Shown here in pieces: positions 14,468 to 22,660 of a DNA stretch of 64,000 nucleotides. Below the pieces are notes generated by a model, which was not told where the DNA came from, made no database searches, and saw nothing but the letters and a program-made list of their open reading frames with translations. Position 1 is the stretch's first letter. Every line of letters starts with the position of its first letter. The translations under genes were made by a program, and so were the position numbers. Location of the stretch: NCBI RefSeq assembly GCF_039634785.1, contig NZ_JBBIAB010000016.1:54819-118818 (forward strand), given 5' to 3'. The DNA comes from Tistrella mobilis. Lineage in GTDB: Bacteria > Pseudomonadota > Alphaproteobacteria > Tistrellales > Tistrellaceae.

Positions 14468-17244
14468 ACGGGTCTCCGGGGGGAATGGCGGACAAGAATA
14501 TGGGTGGCGACGCCCAGCGTGCCGATCAGCAGGGCGATCACCGCAGTCCAGATCAGCACATTGCGCGAGAACCAGCTGGCGGTGATCGACAGCACGCCGA
14601 AGGGCCCCACCTCTCCGGTCAGCACGTGATAGGACGGGCCGCCATCGGCCGTCGTCACCGTGCGCCCGTCGCTTGCCAGCGTGGCGACACCGCCCTTGAG
14701 CGCGTCCCAGGCCTCGTCGGCGGCCAGCAGCCGCACGCCGCCCAGCAGGCGCTGATCATCGGCCGCGGTCACCAGCGTCCAGGTGGTGCCGACATCCTGG
14801 GGGGCGGCATACTGCATCACCGCCACCAAGGGCCGGCTGCCCTCGGTGAACAGCGTTTCCGGGCTGCGCCGGTCGGGCAGGGTCTCGTCCAGAATCCAGC
14901 GGGTCTGGGTGCGCAGCCAGCCCCAGCTGCGGCTGGCCCAGCCGATCATGCCGTCGCCCCTGTCTTCGGCATTTTCCCCCAGCCGGCGCTGCCATTCCTC
15001 GCGCAGCCCCTCGGACCAGCGATTGGTTGCGGCGGCCCGGGCTTCCAGCCGCCGGGCCGTCTGTGCCTGCAGCAGCTGCGGGCCGGATTCGGCATCACCC
15101 CCGGGGGCCGCGGCGTCGTCGCCGTCCACGATCGCCTCGGGCAGACGGCCGCGGTTCAGATCGCCCAGCAGTTCGGGCCCGACCGGTGCCGCCGCGACCA
15201 GATCCAGGCCCAGCCGCGCAATCGGCGCCACGATCAGCGTGTCGCGGGCGCGCAGCCGCGGCATCTGGTCGTAGAAATGCGGTTCCATCGGCACGCCGGC
15301 CGCCCGGGCCATGCGGGCAATGACCGTGGCCGCCGCCGTCACCCCCAGCGGCTGGTCCAGCGGGGTCACCACATGGAAGGCGCTGATGTCGTGGCCGGGG
15401 CGGTTATAGGGAAAGCCGGTCCCGGCCATGACCCGCAGATCGGGCAGGCTGGCCAGATGGGCGACCGGCGGCACCTCGATCGCCGTGGTGTCGAACAGGG
15501 TGAAGCGCGGTGCGCCGCCGCCCGCCGTGCCGCCGCCCCCGGGGCCGGCCAGAACGCCGTCGGGGCCGCAGAAGGCGGGTGTGCCGGGCAGGCGGGTCTC
15601 GAACGAGATTACGTTGCGGCCGGGCTGGAACATCGACAGCGGTGCCAGCAGCTCGGCATTTTCGATCAGGGCGCCGCCGGGGGCGTCCAGCTGCAGGGCG
15701 GTGGCGAAATTGCCGTTGATCAGCACCGCCACTTCGGCTCGCGGGCCGACATTCGCGCCATAGGCGGCATCCAGACGGATCCGGACCCGCGAATTGTCGC
15801 CGACATACAGATCCATCGGCATGTCGACCGGCAGGTCGATGCGCTGGCGCAGACCGTCGAAGGGATCGGTGTGATAACCCAGCTGGGCAAGGCTGTAGCT
15901 TGCGTCGCCGTCGATCCTGGGGGTGGGGCGGGCAGGCACGCGGGTTTCGATGTCATAGAGGTCCGCCACCAGCCGGTCGCTGCCGGGCAGGGGCCGGGTC
16001 TGGTCGGCGAAGCGGCGGGCCGCCAGCTGGGCCTCGCGGGTGTCGCGGCCGGTCAGCACCAGAATGCTGCGGTCGCCGGTGCTGCGGATCAGGCGCAGCA
16101 CGCCGTCGCCGGCATCGCCCGGATCCTCGCCCACCAGCCCGGCAATGGCCGGTGCCGAGCCCACCACGATCACCCGCCGGGGGCCGTCGGCAGAGCCGGG
16201 GTCCGACAGCTGGCGGGCCAGCCGGGTATCGTCGGTGGCGTCGATCATCTCGAAGGACGGCATCGATACCCCGGCGCGGATCGCCAGCGCCTGGGCGGCG
16301 ATCGCGGCCGCCGTCATCCCGCCATCCGACCGGAAGCCGTCGGCGACAACGATCGCGACCGGATCGTCCGCCAGGGCCGGATCGGTGATCAGGCTGTCGA
16401 AATCGGCCAGGCCCGGGCCGTCATCGGCGACGGCGAGCATCAGACGCGAGGCCTGATTGTCGAGCCGCGCCCAGAGTTCATAGGTGGACGGGATGTCGCA
16501 GAGCAACCGGTGGCGCTGTCGGGCGATGATATCCACCCGGTTCTGGCCGACCGTCAGCATCTCGACCGGCAGTTCGATCCGCGCGGTGACCGGGCCGCGA
16601 TGCGCGTCCAGCGGCAGGCGGGCCACCGGCTGGCCGTTGATCCAGACATCCAGCGCCGAAGCCTCGGGCGAGGTCTCGACCGAATTGCTGTAGACCAGCT
16701 TCAGCACCGCGTGATCCACCGCCACCGCATCGGGCAGCAGGACCGAGAAGCGGCCGACCGCATACTCGCCCGAAAGCAGCGTGCCGCGGCTGCCGGTCGG
16801 GTCCAGCGGCACCAGGGCGTAGCCGAGCATATCGTCCGGCATCGCCTGCACCGGCTGCGGGGCGGGGGTGGGTGCGGGGGCCGACGCCGCCGGCAGCGGT
16901 GTCGGCGGCACGGTCACCCGCGGTGCCTGCGGCCTGGGCGCCGGCTCCGGTTCCGGGCGTGGCTGTGATGCCGGGCGGGGGGCCGGCGGCGATGTACGCC
17001 GCGGCTGTTCCACCGCCCGCGGTGCCGGTGCGGGTTCCGCCGGCGCCGGGGCCGGGGCGATGACCCCGCGATAGGCGCCACCGGCATCTGCCGGGGTCTG
17101 CCCCCAGAGCTTCAGATCCACCGGCCCCTGCGACTGGGCCATGGCGGGGGCGGCGCCCAGCTGCAGGGCAAGCACGCCCAGCGCCAGAAACCGGAGACGG
17201 CCGCGGGTGGCGAGCGGTACACGGAATGATGGATGGATGGCCAT
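14464..17244 (-). CDS. bcsB: Cellulose synthase periplasmic subunit BcsB
   Basis: 926 residues from the ATG at 17244 (Shine-Dalgarno GGAGGAC). A signal peptide (to ~AMAQS) is followed by a Pro/Ala-rich linker of ~80 residues, then the repeated BcsB carbohydrate-binding/flavodoxin-like modules (FSVLLPDAVAVDHAVLKLVYSNS; RVDIIARQRHRLLCDIPSTYELWA; NRVISFETRLPGTPAFCGPDG region). A C-terminal membrane helix, VLIWTAVIALLIGTLGVATHIL, anchors it next to BcsA. BcsB guides the glucan through the periplasm. It lies 17 bp after bcsA. Confidence 0.93.
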   Translation of the reverse strand: MAIHPSFRVPLATRGRLRFLALGVLALQLGAAPAMAQSQGPVDLKLWGQTPADAGGAYRGVIAPAPAPAEPAPAPRAVEQPRRTSPPAPRPASQPRPEPEPAPRPQAPRVTVPPTPLPAASAPAPTPAPQPVQAMPDDMLGYALVPLDPTGSRGTLLSGEYAVGRFSVLLPDAVAVDHAVLKLVYSNSVETSPEASALDVWINGQPVARLPLDAHRGPVTARIELPVEMLTVGQNRVDIIARQRHRLLCDIPSTYELWARLDNQASRLMLAVADDGPGLADFDSLITDPALADDPVAIVVADGFRSDGGMTAAAIAAQALAIRAGVSMPSFEMIDATDDTRLARQLSDPGSADGPRRVIVVGSAPAIAGLVGEDPGDAGDGVLRLIRSTGDRSILVLTGRDTREAQLAARRFADQTRPLPGSDRLVADLYDIETRVPARPTPRIDGDASYSLAQLGYHTDPFDGLRQRIDLPVDMPMDLYVGDNSRVRIRLDAAYGANVGPRAEVAVLINGNFATALQLDAPGGALIENAELLAPLSMFQPGRNVISFETRLPGTPAFCGPDGVLAGPGGGGTAGGGAPRFTLFDTTAIEVPPVAHLASLPDLRVMAGTGFPYNRPGHDISAFHVVTPLDQPLGVTAAATVIARMARAAGVPMEPHFYDQMPRLRARDTLIVAPIARLGLDLVAAAPVGPELLGDLNRGRLPEAIVDGDDAAAPGGDAESGPQLLQAQTARRLEARAAATNRWSEGLREEWQRRLGENAEDRGDGMIGWASRSWGWLRTQTRWILDETLPDRRSPETLFTEGSRPLVAVMQYAAPQDVGTTWTLVTAADDQRLLGGVRLLAADEAWDALKGGVATLASDGRTVTTADGGPSYHVLTGEVGPFGVLSITASWFSRNVLIWTAVIALLIGTLGVATHILVRHSPRRPV

Positions 17245-17261
17245 CTGCGTCGTCCTCCGGC

Positions 17262-19634
17262 TCAGCTGGTGCGCGGGGCGGGTGCGCTGCCGCTCCAGCC
17301 GGCGGGCGGCGTGAAATTTCCGTCCGGCGGCACGCCGTCTTCGGCGCCGGCCGGCTCGATCTGCAGCCGCGGCGGCGGGGGCGGCGCCGGGTTGGTGCGG
17401 AAGCGCGATCCGCCCAGCACGAAGCCGAGAGAGCGGAAGCCGTAGGCGGCGCTCAGACGGATGAAATGGGCAACGCCGCGCACCACGCCCGGCCGCCTGT
17501 GACGGCGCGAGAGCAGTTCGGCCCAAAGCGCGCTGGAGCCGTAGACCAGATCGACGATGGCCTCTTTGGCGGCGTCGGTTTCGGGCATGAAGCGCAGGCC
17601 GATCTGGATGTTGCCGGCATCGTCGGGCCGGCCATAGCGCATTTCGACCGGCACCGGGCGGGCCTCGCCGGTGGCCATATGGGCGGGTGCCGTCAACTCG
17701 TCGACCAGAAGCTCGGCAAAGCGGCCGGTCAGGCGACCCTTGGGCGCCTGGCGCGCCGGAATGGCGAGCCGGGCACCGCCCTGCGACAGGTCCAGCAGCG
17801 CGCCTTCATAGAGCGTGCCGTCGATCAGGATCCGGGCCGGGCGCTTCACCGTGACCCGCGGGGCCGCGCGATGCTGGGCGTGCTCGCAGACCACCCCCAA
17901 TGCCGCCGAGGCGAGCAGCAGGTTGAAGGTGTTCCAGAAGGTCACCACCAGCAGCACGTCGCGGGTGGCCGGTTCCATCCACCAGCGCCAGAGCGCGGCA
18001 ACCGTTCCCAGAACCAGCAGGCCGACCACCACCACCAGCGGCTTCGCCAGCGGCGAGACATGGTCATGGGCCAGTGTCTCGCCCTTGGCGGTAACCTTGA
18101 AGGTCGGCTTGCGCGGGTCGATCATCGTCTTGACGATCGCGACCGAGGTGTGCAGCGACTGGCTGAGTTCGTAGAGTTCCGAAATCAGCGGCCAGCGGAA
18201 CCGGCCGTTGAGCGCGTTCTGGATCATCAGCGAGGCGACGAGATAGGTCAGCGTATAGCCGGCAAACTCCGCTGCCGTCGCCCGATAGATTTCCAGACCG
18301 AAGAACAGATAGAACAGCGGCGCGATCAGGAACATCAGCCGCGAGAACGGGAACAGCCAGAACATGCTGCTCGCCAGATAGCACAGCCGCTGGGGCAGCC
18401 GCAGGCCGCGCTTGAGCAGCGGGTTCTTCATCATGAAGATCTGGGTCATGCCCTGGGCCCAGCGCGAGCGCTGACCGATGAAGGCGGCATAGCTTTCCGG
18501 CTGCAGGCCGGCGATCAGCGGCTTGCCGTAATAGACGCTGTTATAGCCGCGGGCATGCAGGTCGAGCGCGGTTTCCGCATCCTCGGTGATCGACAGGCCG
18601 CTGAACCCGCCCACTTCTTCCAGGCAGGCACGGCGCAGCAGGGCTGCAGATCCGCAGAAGAAGGCGCCGTTCCAGCGGTCCAGGCCACGCTGGATCATGC
18701 CGTAGAACATCTCGTTCTCGCTGGGCATGCGCTCGAAGGTCTTGAGGTTGCGCTCCAGCGGATCCGGGCTGAGGAAGAAATGCGGGGTCTGCACCAGGAA
18801 CAGCTTTGGATCCTTGCGGAAGAAGCCGACGGTGGCGAGCAGGAAGTCGCGGGTGGGCACGTGGTCGGCGTCGAAGACCGCGATCAGGTCGCCATGGGTT
18901 TCCGGCAGTGCGGCATTCAGATTGCCGGCCTTGGCATGAGCGTTGGTTTCCCGCGTCAGATAGTGCACGCCCAGCCGGGCGCACATCGCCTTCAGGCGCT
19001 CGTGCCGTTCACGCGCCTTCAGCGCCTCCTGGGGGTCGGCCGACAACCGCTTCATGTCGGTCGATCCGTCGTCGAGCAGATAGACGTTCAGCCTGTCGGC
19101 CGGATACCACATCCGCTTTGCGCCGATCAGGGTCGTCTCGATCAGCCCGTCATCCTCGTTGAAGCTGGGCACGAAGACATCGACCGTCGGCAGTTCCGCC
19201 GGATTGTCGGGCAAAGGCGGGCTCATCCGCGTCACCGGGTCGATCACGACGAAGTTGTTCACGAAGAACATGACGATCGCGTAGACCTCGGCCGCATAGA
19301 GCACCAGGCCGGGCACGAAGGCGAACGGGTCGTCCAGCGGCGGCAGGGTGGACAGCGTGCGCCAGCACAGATAGCGCGCCACGATGAAGCCGCCGATCAT
19401 CACCAGCATGGTGCGGCGGACGCTGGCGTCCTCGTGCGCCCGTGTGCCTTTCAGCACCGCCATCGCCGCCAGCAGCAGGATCATCAGCACGATCTGCGCC
19501 GGCAGGCTGACCGGTTGCGCCGCGGCCGCCAGCAGCGCGATCAGCGCCAGGATCCAGATCAGACCGAGCGCGAGGCGCCCGAAGCGTTGTGCGACCATCC
19601 TGTCAATTCCATACCGGGTCCGGGGTGATGCCAT
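17262..19634 (-). CDS. bcsA: Cellulose synthase catalytic subunit BcsA (GT2 plus PilZ)
   Basis: 790 residues from ATG 19634; the weak ribosome site leaves GTG 19640 or ATG 19598 possible. N-terminal membrane helices are followed by the GT2 domain with DDG (188-190), DAD (255-257), TED (350-352) and QRSRW (388-392), the UDP-glucose and acceptor motifs. After further membrane helices comes a PilZ domain with R-x3-R in HRAAPR and DLSQGG, so cyclic-di-GMP activation is expected. It polymerises beta-1,4-glucan and extrudes it across the inner membrane. First gene of the bcs operon. Confidence 0.96.
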   Translation of the reverse strand: MASPRTRYGIDRMVAQRFGRLALGLIWILALIALLAAAAQPVSLPAQIVLMILLLAAMAVLKGTRAHEDASVRRTMLVMIGGFIVARYLCWRTLSTLPPLDDPFAFVPGLVLYAAEVYAIVMFFVNNFVVIDPVTRMSPPLPDNPAELPTVDVFVPSFNEDDGLIETTLIGAKRMWYPADRLNVYLLDDGSTDMKRLSADPQEALKARERHERLKAMCARLGVHYLTRETNAHAKAGNLNAALPETHGDLIAVFDADHVPTRDFLLATVGFFRKDPKLFLVQTPHFFLSPDPLERNLKTFERMPSENEMFYGMIQRGLDRWNGAFFCGSAALLRRACLEEVGGFSGLSITEDAETALDLHARGYNSVYYGKPLIAGLQPESYAAFIGQRSRWAQGMTQIFMMKNPLLKRGLRLPQRLCYLASSMFWLFPFSRLMFLIAPLFYLFFGLEIYRATAAEFAGYTLTYLVASLMIQNALNGRFRWPLISELYELSQSLHTSVAIVKTMIDPRKPTFKVTAKGETLAHDHVSPLAKPLVVVVGLLVLGTVAALWRWWMEPATRDVLLVVTFWNTFNLLLASAALGVVCEHAQHRAAPRVTVKRPARILIDGTLYEGALLDLSQGGARLAIPARQAPKGRLTGRFAELLVDELTAPAHMATGEARPVPVEMRYGRPDDAGNIQIGLRFMPETDAAKEAIVDLVYGSSALWAELLSRRHRRPGVVRGVAHFIRLSAAYGFRSLGFVLGGSRFRTNPAPPPPPRLQIEPAGAEDGVPPDGNFTPPAGWSGSAPAPRTS

Positions 19635-19694
19635 GGACACGGATCGTCGTCGACGTTCCGCTGCGACGTGGGGGCTGACCGGTGCGACGACCAG

Positions 19695-19765
19695 GGGATG
19701 CTACGATATGACCCTCTGGAAACATAAAATACCAGTAAAATTTTTCGGAGAATCTCTTGAATGCC
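19695..19765 (-). promoter_or_regulatory. AT-rich promoter region of the bcs operon
   Basis: A pronounced AT-rich island (TTTTACTGGTATTTTATG on the minus strand) about 90 bp upstream of bcsA in otherwise ~70% GC DNA. It most likely holds the bcs promoter, but no -35/-10 pair stands out clearly and no sigma54 signature is seen. Confidence 0.35.
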
Positions 19766-19781
19766 CGTGTGCCTACCGCCC

Positions 19782-19805
19782 CTCGATGCATGATGGCGCA
19801 TCGAG
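19782..19805 (-). terminator. Hairpin after fliB
   Basis: CTCGATGC and GCATCGAG form a perfect 8-bp stem with an 8-nt loop, starting 12 bp after the fliB stop. No U-run follows. It separates the flagellar flgI-fliB unit from the co-directional bcs operon. Confidence 0.45.
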
Positions 19806-19816
19806 CGATGGGCCCG

Positions 19817-20992
19817 TCAAGTCAACATTGCATAAGACAGCAGACCATGGACACGCCCTGCGCTGTTCCAGCCACACTCGGTGGCAAGCGCGTCGATCAG
19901 CGCCGGACGGCTCAGATGCTCGAACAGGCGGGCGATGACGGCTGCATCGGCGACGAAGGCGGCGCGGGCCTCTTCGGCCTCCGGCGCGGCATCGGTGTCG
20001 AGATCGAGCGCGGCCACCCGTGCGGCAAGTGCCGTCATGGCGAAGGTGACGACCAGCCGGATGCCGGGCAGGGTTTCCGGCGTGGTCGTGGGCAGCGGGG
20101 CCGCCGCCGGCGCGTGGGGAGAAGCCAGAAGCTGATGGTCGATCCAGGCATCGAGCATCCGGGCGAGGCCCGAGGGGGCGGCATGGCGCCGCCAGGCCGC
20201 GTCGCGTGCGGCCCTCAACACATCGGGATCGTCCTGCCCGCGGATATCGAGCGCAAGCGTCGTGCGATCGAGCGTCACACCCAGCGCCGCCTCCAGCCGC
20301 CCGGTCAGCCGGTCGAGCGCCGGCCGCCAGACGCCGCCCGTGGCATGGACCAGGGCGCCCAGGGTCAGCAGCAGGCGCGGTTCGTCGAGCGGGTCGCCCG
20401 CCGGCTGGGGCAGACGGTCGAGGATCGATCGGGCAAGCGCCGCTGCCGCGGCGGGTTTTTCGGCCTCGGCAAACCGGGCGACCGAGCCGGTGAGCGCGGT
20501 GAGTGCGCGCATGCGCTGATCGGCCGGCGCATCGGCCGCCAGCCGGGCCATCACCGCCCTCAACCCCTCGCCGGCAGGGGCAGGGGGGCCGACACCGTCC
20601 CGGGCGGTGGGGTCGAGCGCCAGCCGGGCGATTTCCGGGCAGGCGAGCTGGGCGATGCGCAGCCGGCTGCCGTCGGCGAAGCTTGCCACCCGGCGCGGGA
20701 AGCCGCCGCAGGCTTTGGAGAGCACGTCATGACCATGGGCTGCGTGCAGCCGGCACCAGCCTTGATCCAGCGCCACACAGGCACCGTCGCGGCGGGCCAT
20801 GCTGCGGCCGGCATCGGCATCGGTGCTGGTGAGCGAAGCCAGTTCCGCCGGTGGGAACAGGTCCTGCCAGCGCGCCCAGGTCTCGTCGTCGACCTGCATC
20901 GACCAGCCGGCGCAGCAGGTGTCGCCGCAGGCGGGGCCGATGCAGGTGAAGGCATCGAGAACGGGTTGGTTGCGCGGGCTGTCCTGCTCCAT
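19817..20992 (-). CDS. fliB: Flagellin lysine-N-methylase FliB
   Basis: 391 residues. The N-terminal Cys-rich signature FTCIGPACGDTCCAGW (C17, C22, C26, C27), then ACVALDQGWCRLH (C72, C80) and SKACGGFPR (C95), are the conserved cysteines of FliB, thought to hold a Fe-S cluster. FliB methylates surface lysines of flagellin using S-adenosylmethionine. It lies 25 bp downstream of fliW, at the end of the flgI-to-fliB unit, so it would be made with the hook-filament junction proteins before flagellin export. Confidence 0.88.
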   Translation of the reverse strand: MEQDSPRNQPVLDAFTCIGPACGDTCCAGWSMQVDDETWARWQDLFPPAELASLTSTDADAGRSMARRDGACVALDQGWCRLHAAHGHDVLSKACGGFPRRVASFADGSRLRIAQLACPEIARLALDPTARDGVGPPAPAGEGLRAVMARLAADAPADQRMRALTALTGSVARFAEAEKPAAAAALARSILDRLPQPAGDPLDEPRLLLTLGALVHATGGVWRPALDRLTGRLEAALGVTLDRTTLALDIRGQDDPDVLRAARDAAWRRHAAPSGLARMLDAWIDHQLLASPHAPAAAPLPTTTPETLPGIRLVVTFAMTALAARVAALDLDTDAAPEAEEARAAFVADAAVIARLFEHLSRPALIDALATECGWNSAGRVHGLLSYAMLT

Positions 20993-21017
20993 GCGGTCCG
21001 GACGAGACGGGTTGGGC

Positions 21018-21536
21018 TCAGCCTGCGATCAGCGGCTGGCGGATCGGATATTTGGGATTGTGCAGCACATGCTGCCAGCCCCGGCGCGCCTCCACATCCA
21101 CCAGGATCGGCGCCCGGCGGTTGATGGTCAGCAGCACGCCGCCTTCCACCCGGTGGCTGGCGACCACCAGCAGCACGGCGGCATTGGTGCGCGCGATGCC
21201 CAGATGGGCCAGCGCCTCGTCCAGATCCTCGGCATCGATGGCATCGGTCTTGACCGGCACCGGCAGCACCAGCATCGACACCTTGGGATTGTCGATCGAG
21301 ACCAGGATCTTCAGATGGTCGATGCGCTCGTCCGCAACCTCGGCGAGGGCGAAGCGGCCGCGACCGCCCAGGCCGACCAGGCCGCGGGGAATTTCGATGG
21401 CGCGATCGGGGTCGATCGCGATCCGGCCGAAGCGGGTGTCGAGCACCATCTGCGCATCGGAGGTCATGGGGGCATCGGAAGTGGTTTCGGACATGTCGGG
21501 CGACATCCGGATAGCATGGGCGACAGCCGTCAGCAT
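21018..21536 (-). CDS. fliW: Flagellar assembly factor FliW (CsrA antagonist)
   Basis: 172 residues; the conserved region starts at LDTRFGRIAIDPDRAIEIPRGLVGLGGRGRFALAE and includes HLKILVSIDNPKVSMLVLPV and the terminal LTINRRAPILVDVEARRGWQHVL, all FliW hallmarks. FliW binds either flagellin or CsrA; when flagellin is exported FliW releases it, captures CsrA and frees flagellin mRNA for translation. csrA (52.4 kb) and two flagellin genes with GGA-loop leaders are in this window. The N-terminal ~28 residues are variable and the start could be internal. Confidence 0.92.
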   Translation of the reverse strand: MLTAVAHAIRMSPDMSETTSDAPMTSDAQMVLDTRFGRIAIDPDRAIEIPRGLVGLGGRGRFALAEVADERIDHLKILVSIDNPKVSMLVLPVPVKTDAIDAEDLDEALAHLGIARTNAAVLLVVASHRVEGGVLLTINRRAPILVDVEARRGWQHVLHNPKYPIRQPLIAG

Positions 21537-21627
21537 GACACGCTTTCCTTCGCTTGAGCAGTCCCCGTATGGGCAAGTGCCGCGATACGGGGGAGAATCG
21601 GGTGGATGCAGGGGCGGGCCCTGCGGG

Positions 21628-21688
21628 GGGCGCTTGCTTCAGCCCTGCGCGGGCGCCTACTTCAGCCCTGCGCGGGCGCTTATTTCAG
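21628..21688. repeat. 23-bp tandem repeat overlapping the flgL stop
   Basis: A 23-bp unit (GGGCGCTTGCTTCAG plus CCCTGCGC) occurs at 21628-21650 and, with two changes, at 21651-21673; a 15-bp partial third copy ends inside the last codons of flgL (21674-21688). The repeat unit therefore contains a decayed copy of the flgL 3-prime end. It looks like replication slippage. Confidence 0.85.
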
Positions 21689-22582
21689 ATAGTCGGCCAG
21701 CGACATCCGGTTGATCTGCGACACCATCATGTAAGAGGCGTCCAGAATGGTCTGGTCGTTGGACATCCGGACGGTGGCCGAGGGGATGTCGGTATTCTCG
21801 ATGGCAGAGATGGCTTCTTCCTGCGTCACCTTCCGGTCCTCGTGGCCGGTGATGATGCTGTCGAGCCGGGCCTGATTGGTGCCCACCTCGGCGCGATAAT
21901 CGGCGAGGGTGGCGATGGCGTCATTGACCATGGTCAATGCGGTTTCCGCCATGGCGGTCGATCCGATCTGGCCGGCCTCGATCGCCGCTTTCAGCGAGCC
22001 GATCAGCTGCTGAAAGCCTGGCCGGTCGGCATTGATGCCGTAATCCATGGTGATCTGGTCGTCGAGCCGGGCGCTGAGTTCGACCTCGTCGCCCGCGTAA
22101 TAGCTGGCATCCGGGTCGCCCCAGATCGCCGGATCGGGAACCGGGACGGTCACCGGCTTGGTATCGGTGCGCGAGCCGCCGAACAGATAGCGGCCGTCCT
22201 CCGACACGTTCAGCGCACCGGTCACGGTATCGAGCAGGCCCTGGGCTTCCTGTTCCAGTGGCACCGCATCCGACAGCCCCGAGGTGGTCGCCTGCATCAG
22301 CAGGGTGCGCAGGCTGCTTGCCGCATCACCGATGGCCGAGAGGCTCTGGTCGATCAGGGTCAGCCGGCGATCGACGTCCTTGGCATTCGACAGATAGTTG
22401 TCGATCCGCGTCGCCTCGGACCGCAGGTTCAGCGTCTTTTCCGAATCCCCCGCGATGCCCGCATAATTCTGGGCGACCTTGCCGCTGGAGATCTGCGTGT
22501 TGGTCGCATAGGTCCGCGCCTGAACCTCCATCACGTTGTTCAGGCTGCGGTTCATCTGGGCGTAGTTGGTGACGCGGATCAT
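21680..22582 (-). CDS. flgL: Hook-filament junction protein FlgL (HAP3)
   Basis: 300 residues. N-terminal IRVTNYAQMNRSLNNVMEVQARTYATNTQISSGK and C-terminal ILDASYMMVSQINRMSLADYLK are the flagellin-like D0/D1 ends of FlgL. It joins the hook-associated FlgK ring to the filament. It follows flgK by 78 bp. The ribosome site is weak (GCAGG). The 3-prime end is involved in a 23-bp tandem repeat. Confidence 0.94.
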   Translation of the reverse strand: MIRVTNYAQMNRSLNNVMEVQARTYATNTQISSGKVAQNYAGIAGDSEKTLNLRSEATRIDNYLSNAKDVDRRLTLIDQSLSAIGDAASSLRTLLMQATTSGLSDAVPLEQEAQGLLDTVTGALNVSEDGRYLFGGSRTDTKPVTVPVPDPAIWGDPDASYYAGDEVELSARLDDQITMDYGINADRPGFQQLIGSLKAAIEAGQIGSTAMAETALTMVNDAIATLADYRAEVGTNQARLDSIITGHEDRKVTQEEAISAIENTDIPSATVRMSNDQTILDASYMMVSQINRMSLADYLK

Positions 22583-22660
22583 GATCGGAAACCTGCATCG
22601 AGAGGATCTGGCGGAACCGGCGGGGGCCGGGCGTCATGCTGAATGAAGGGGCCGGCCGGG

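Noticed and set aside
14485..16968. 827-codon open frame on the plus strand
   Set aside because: Antisense to bcsB; composition and lack of any motif mark it as a shadow.
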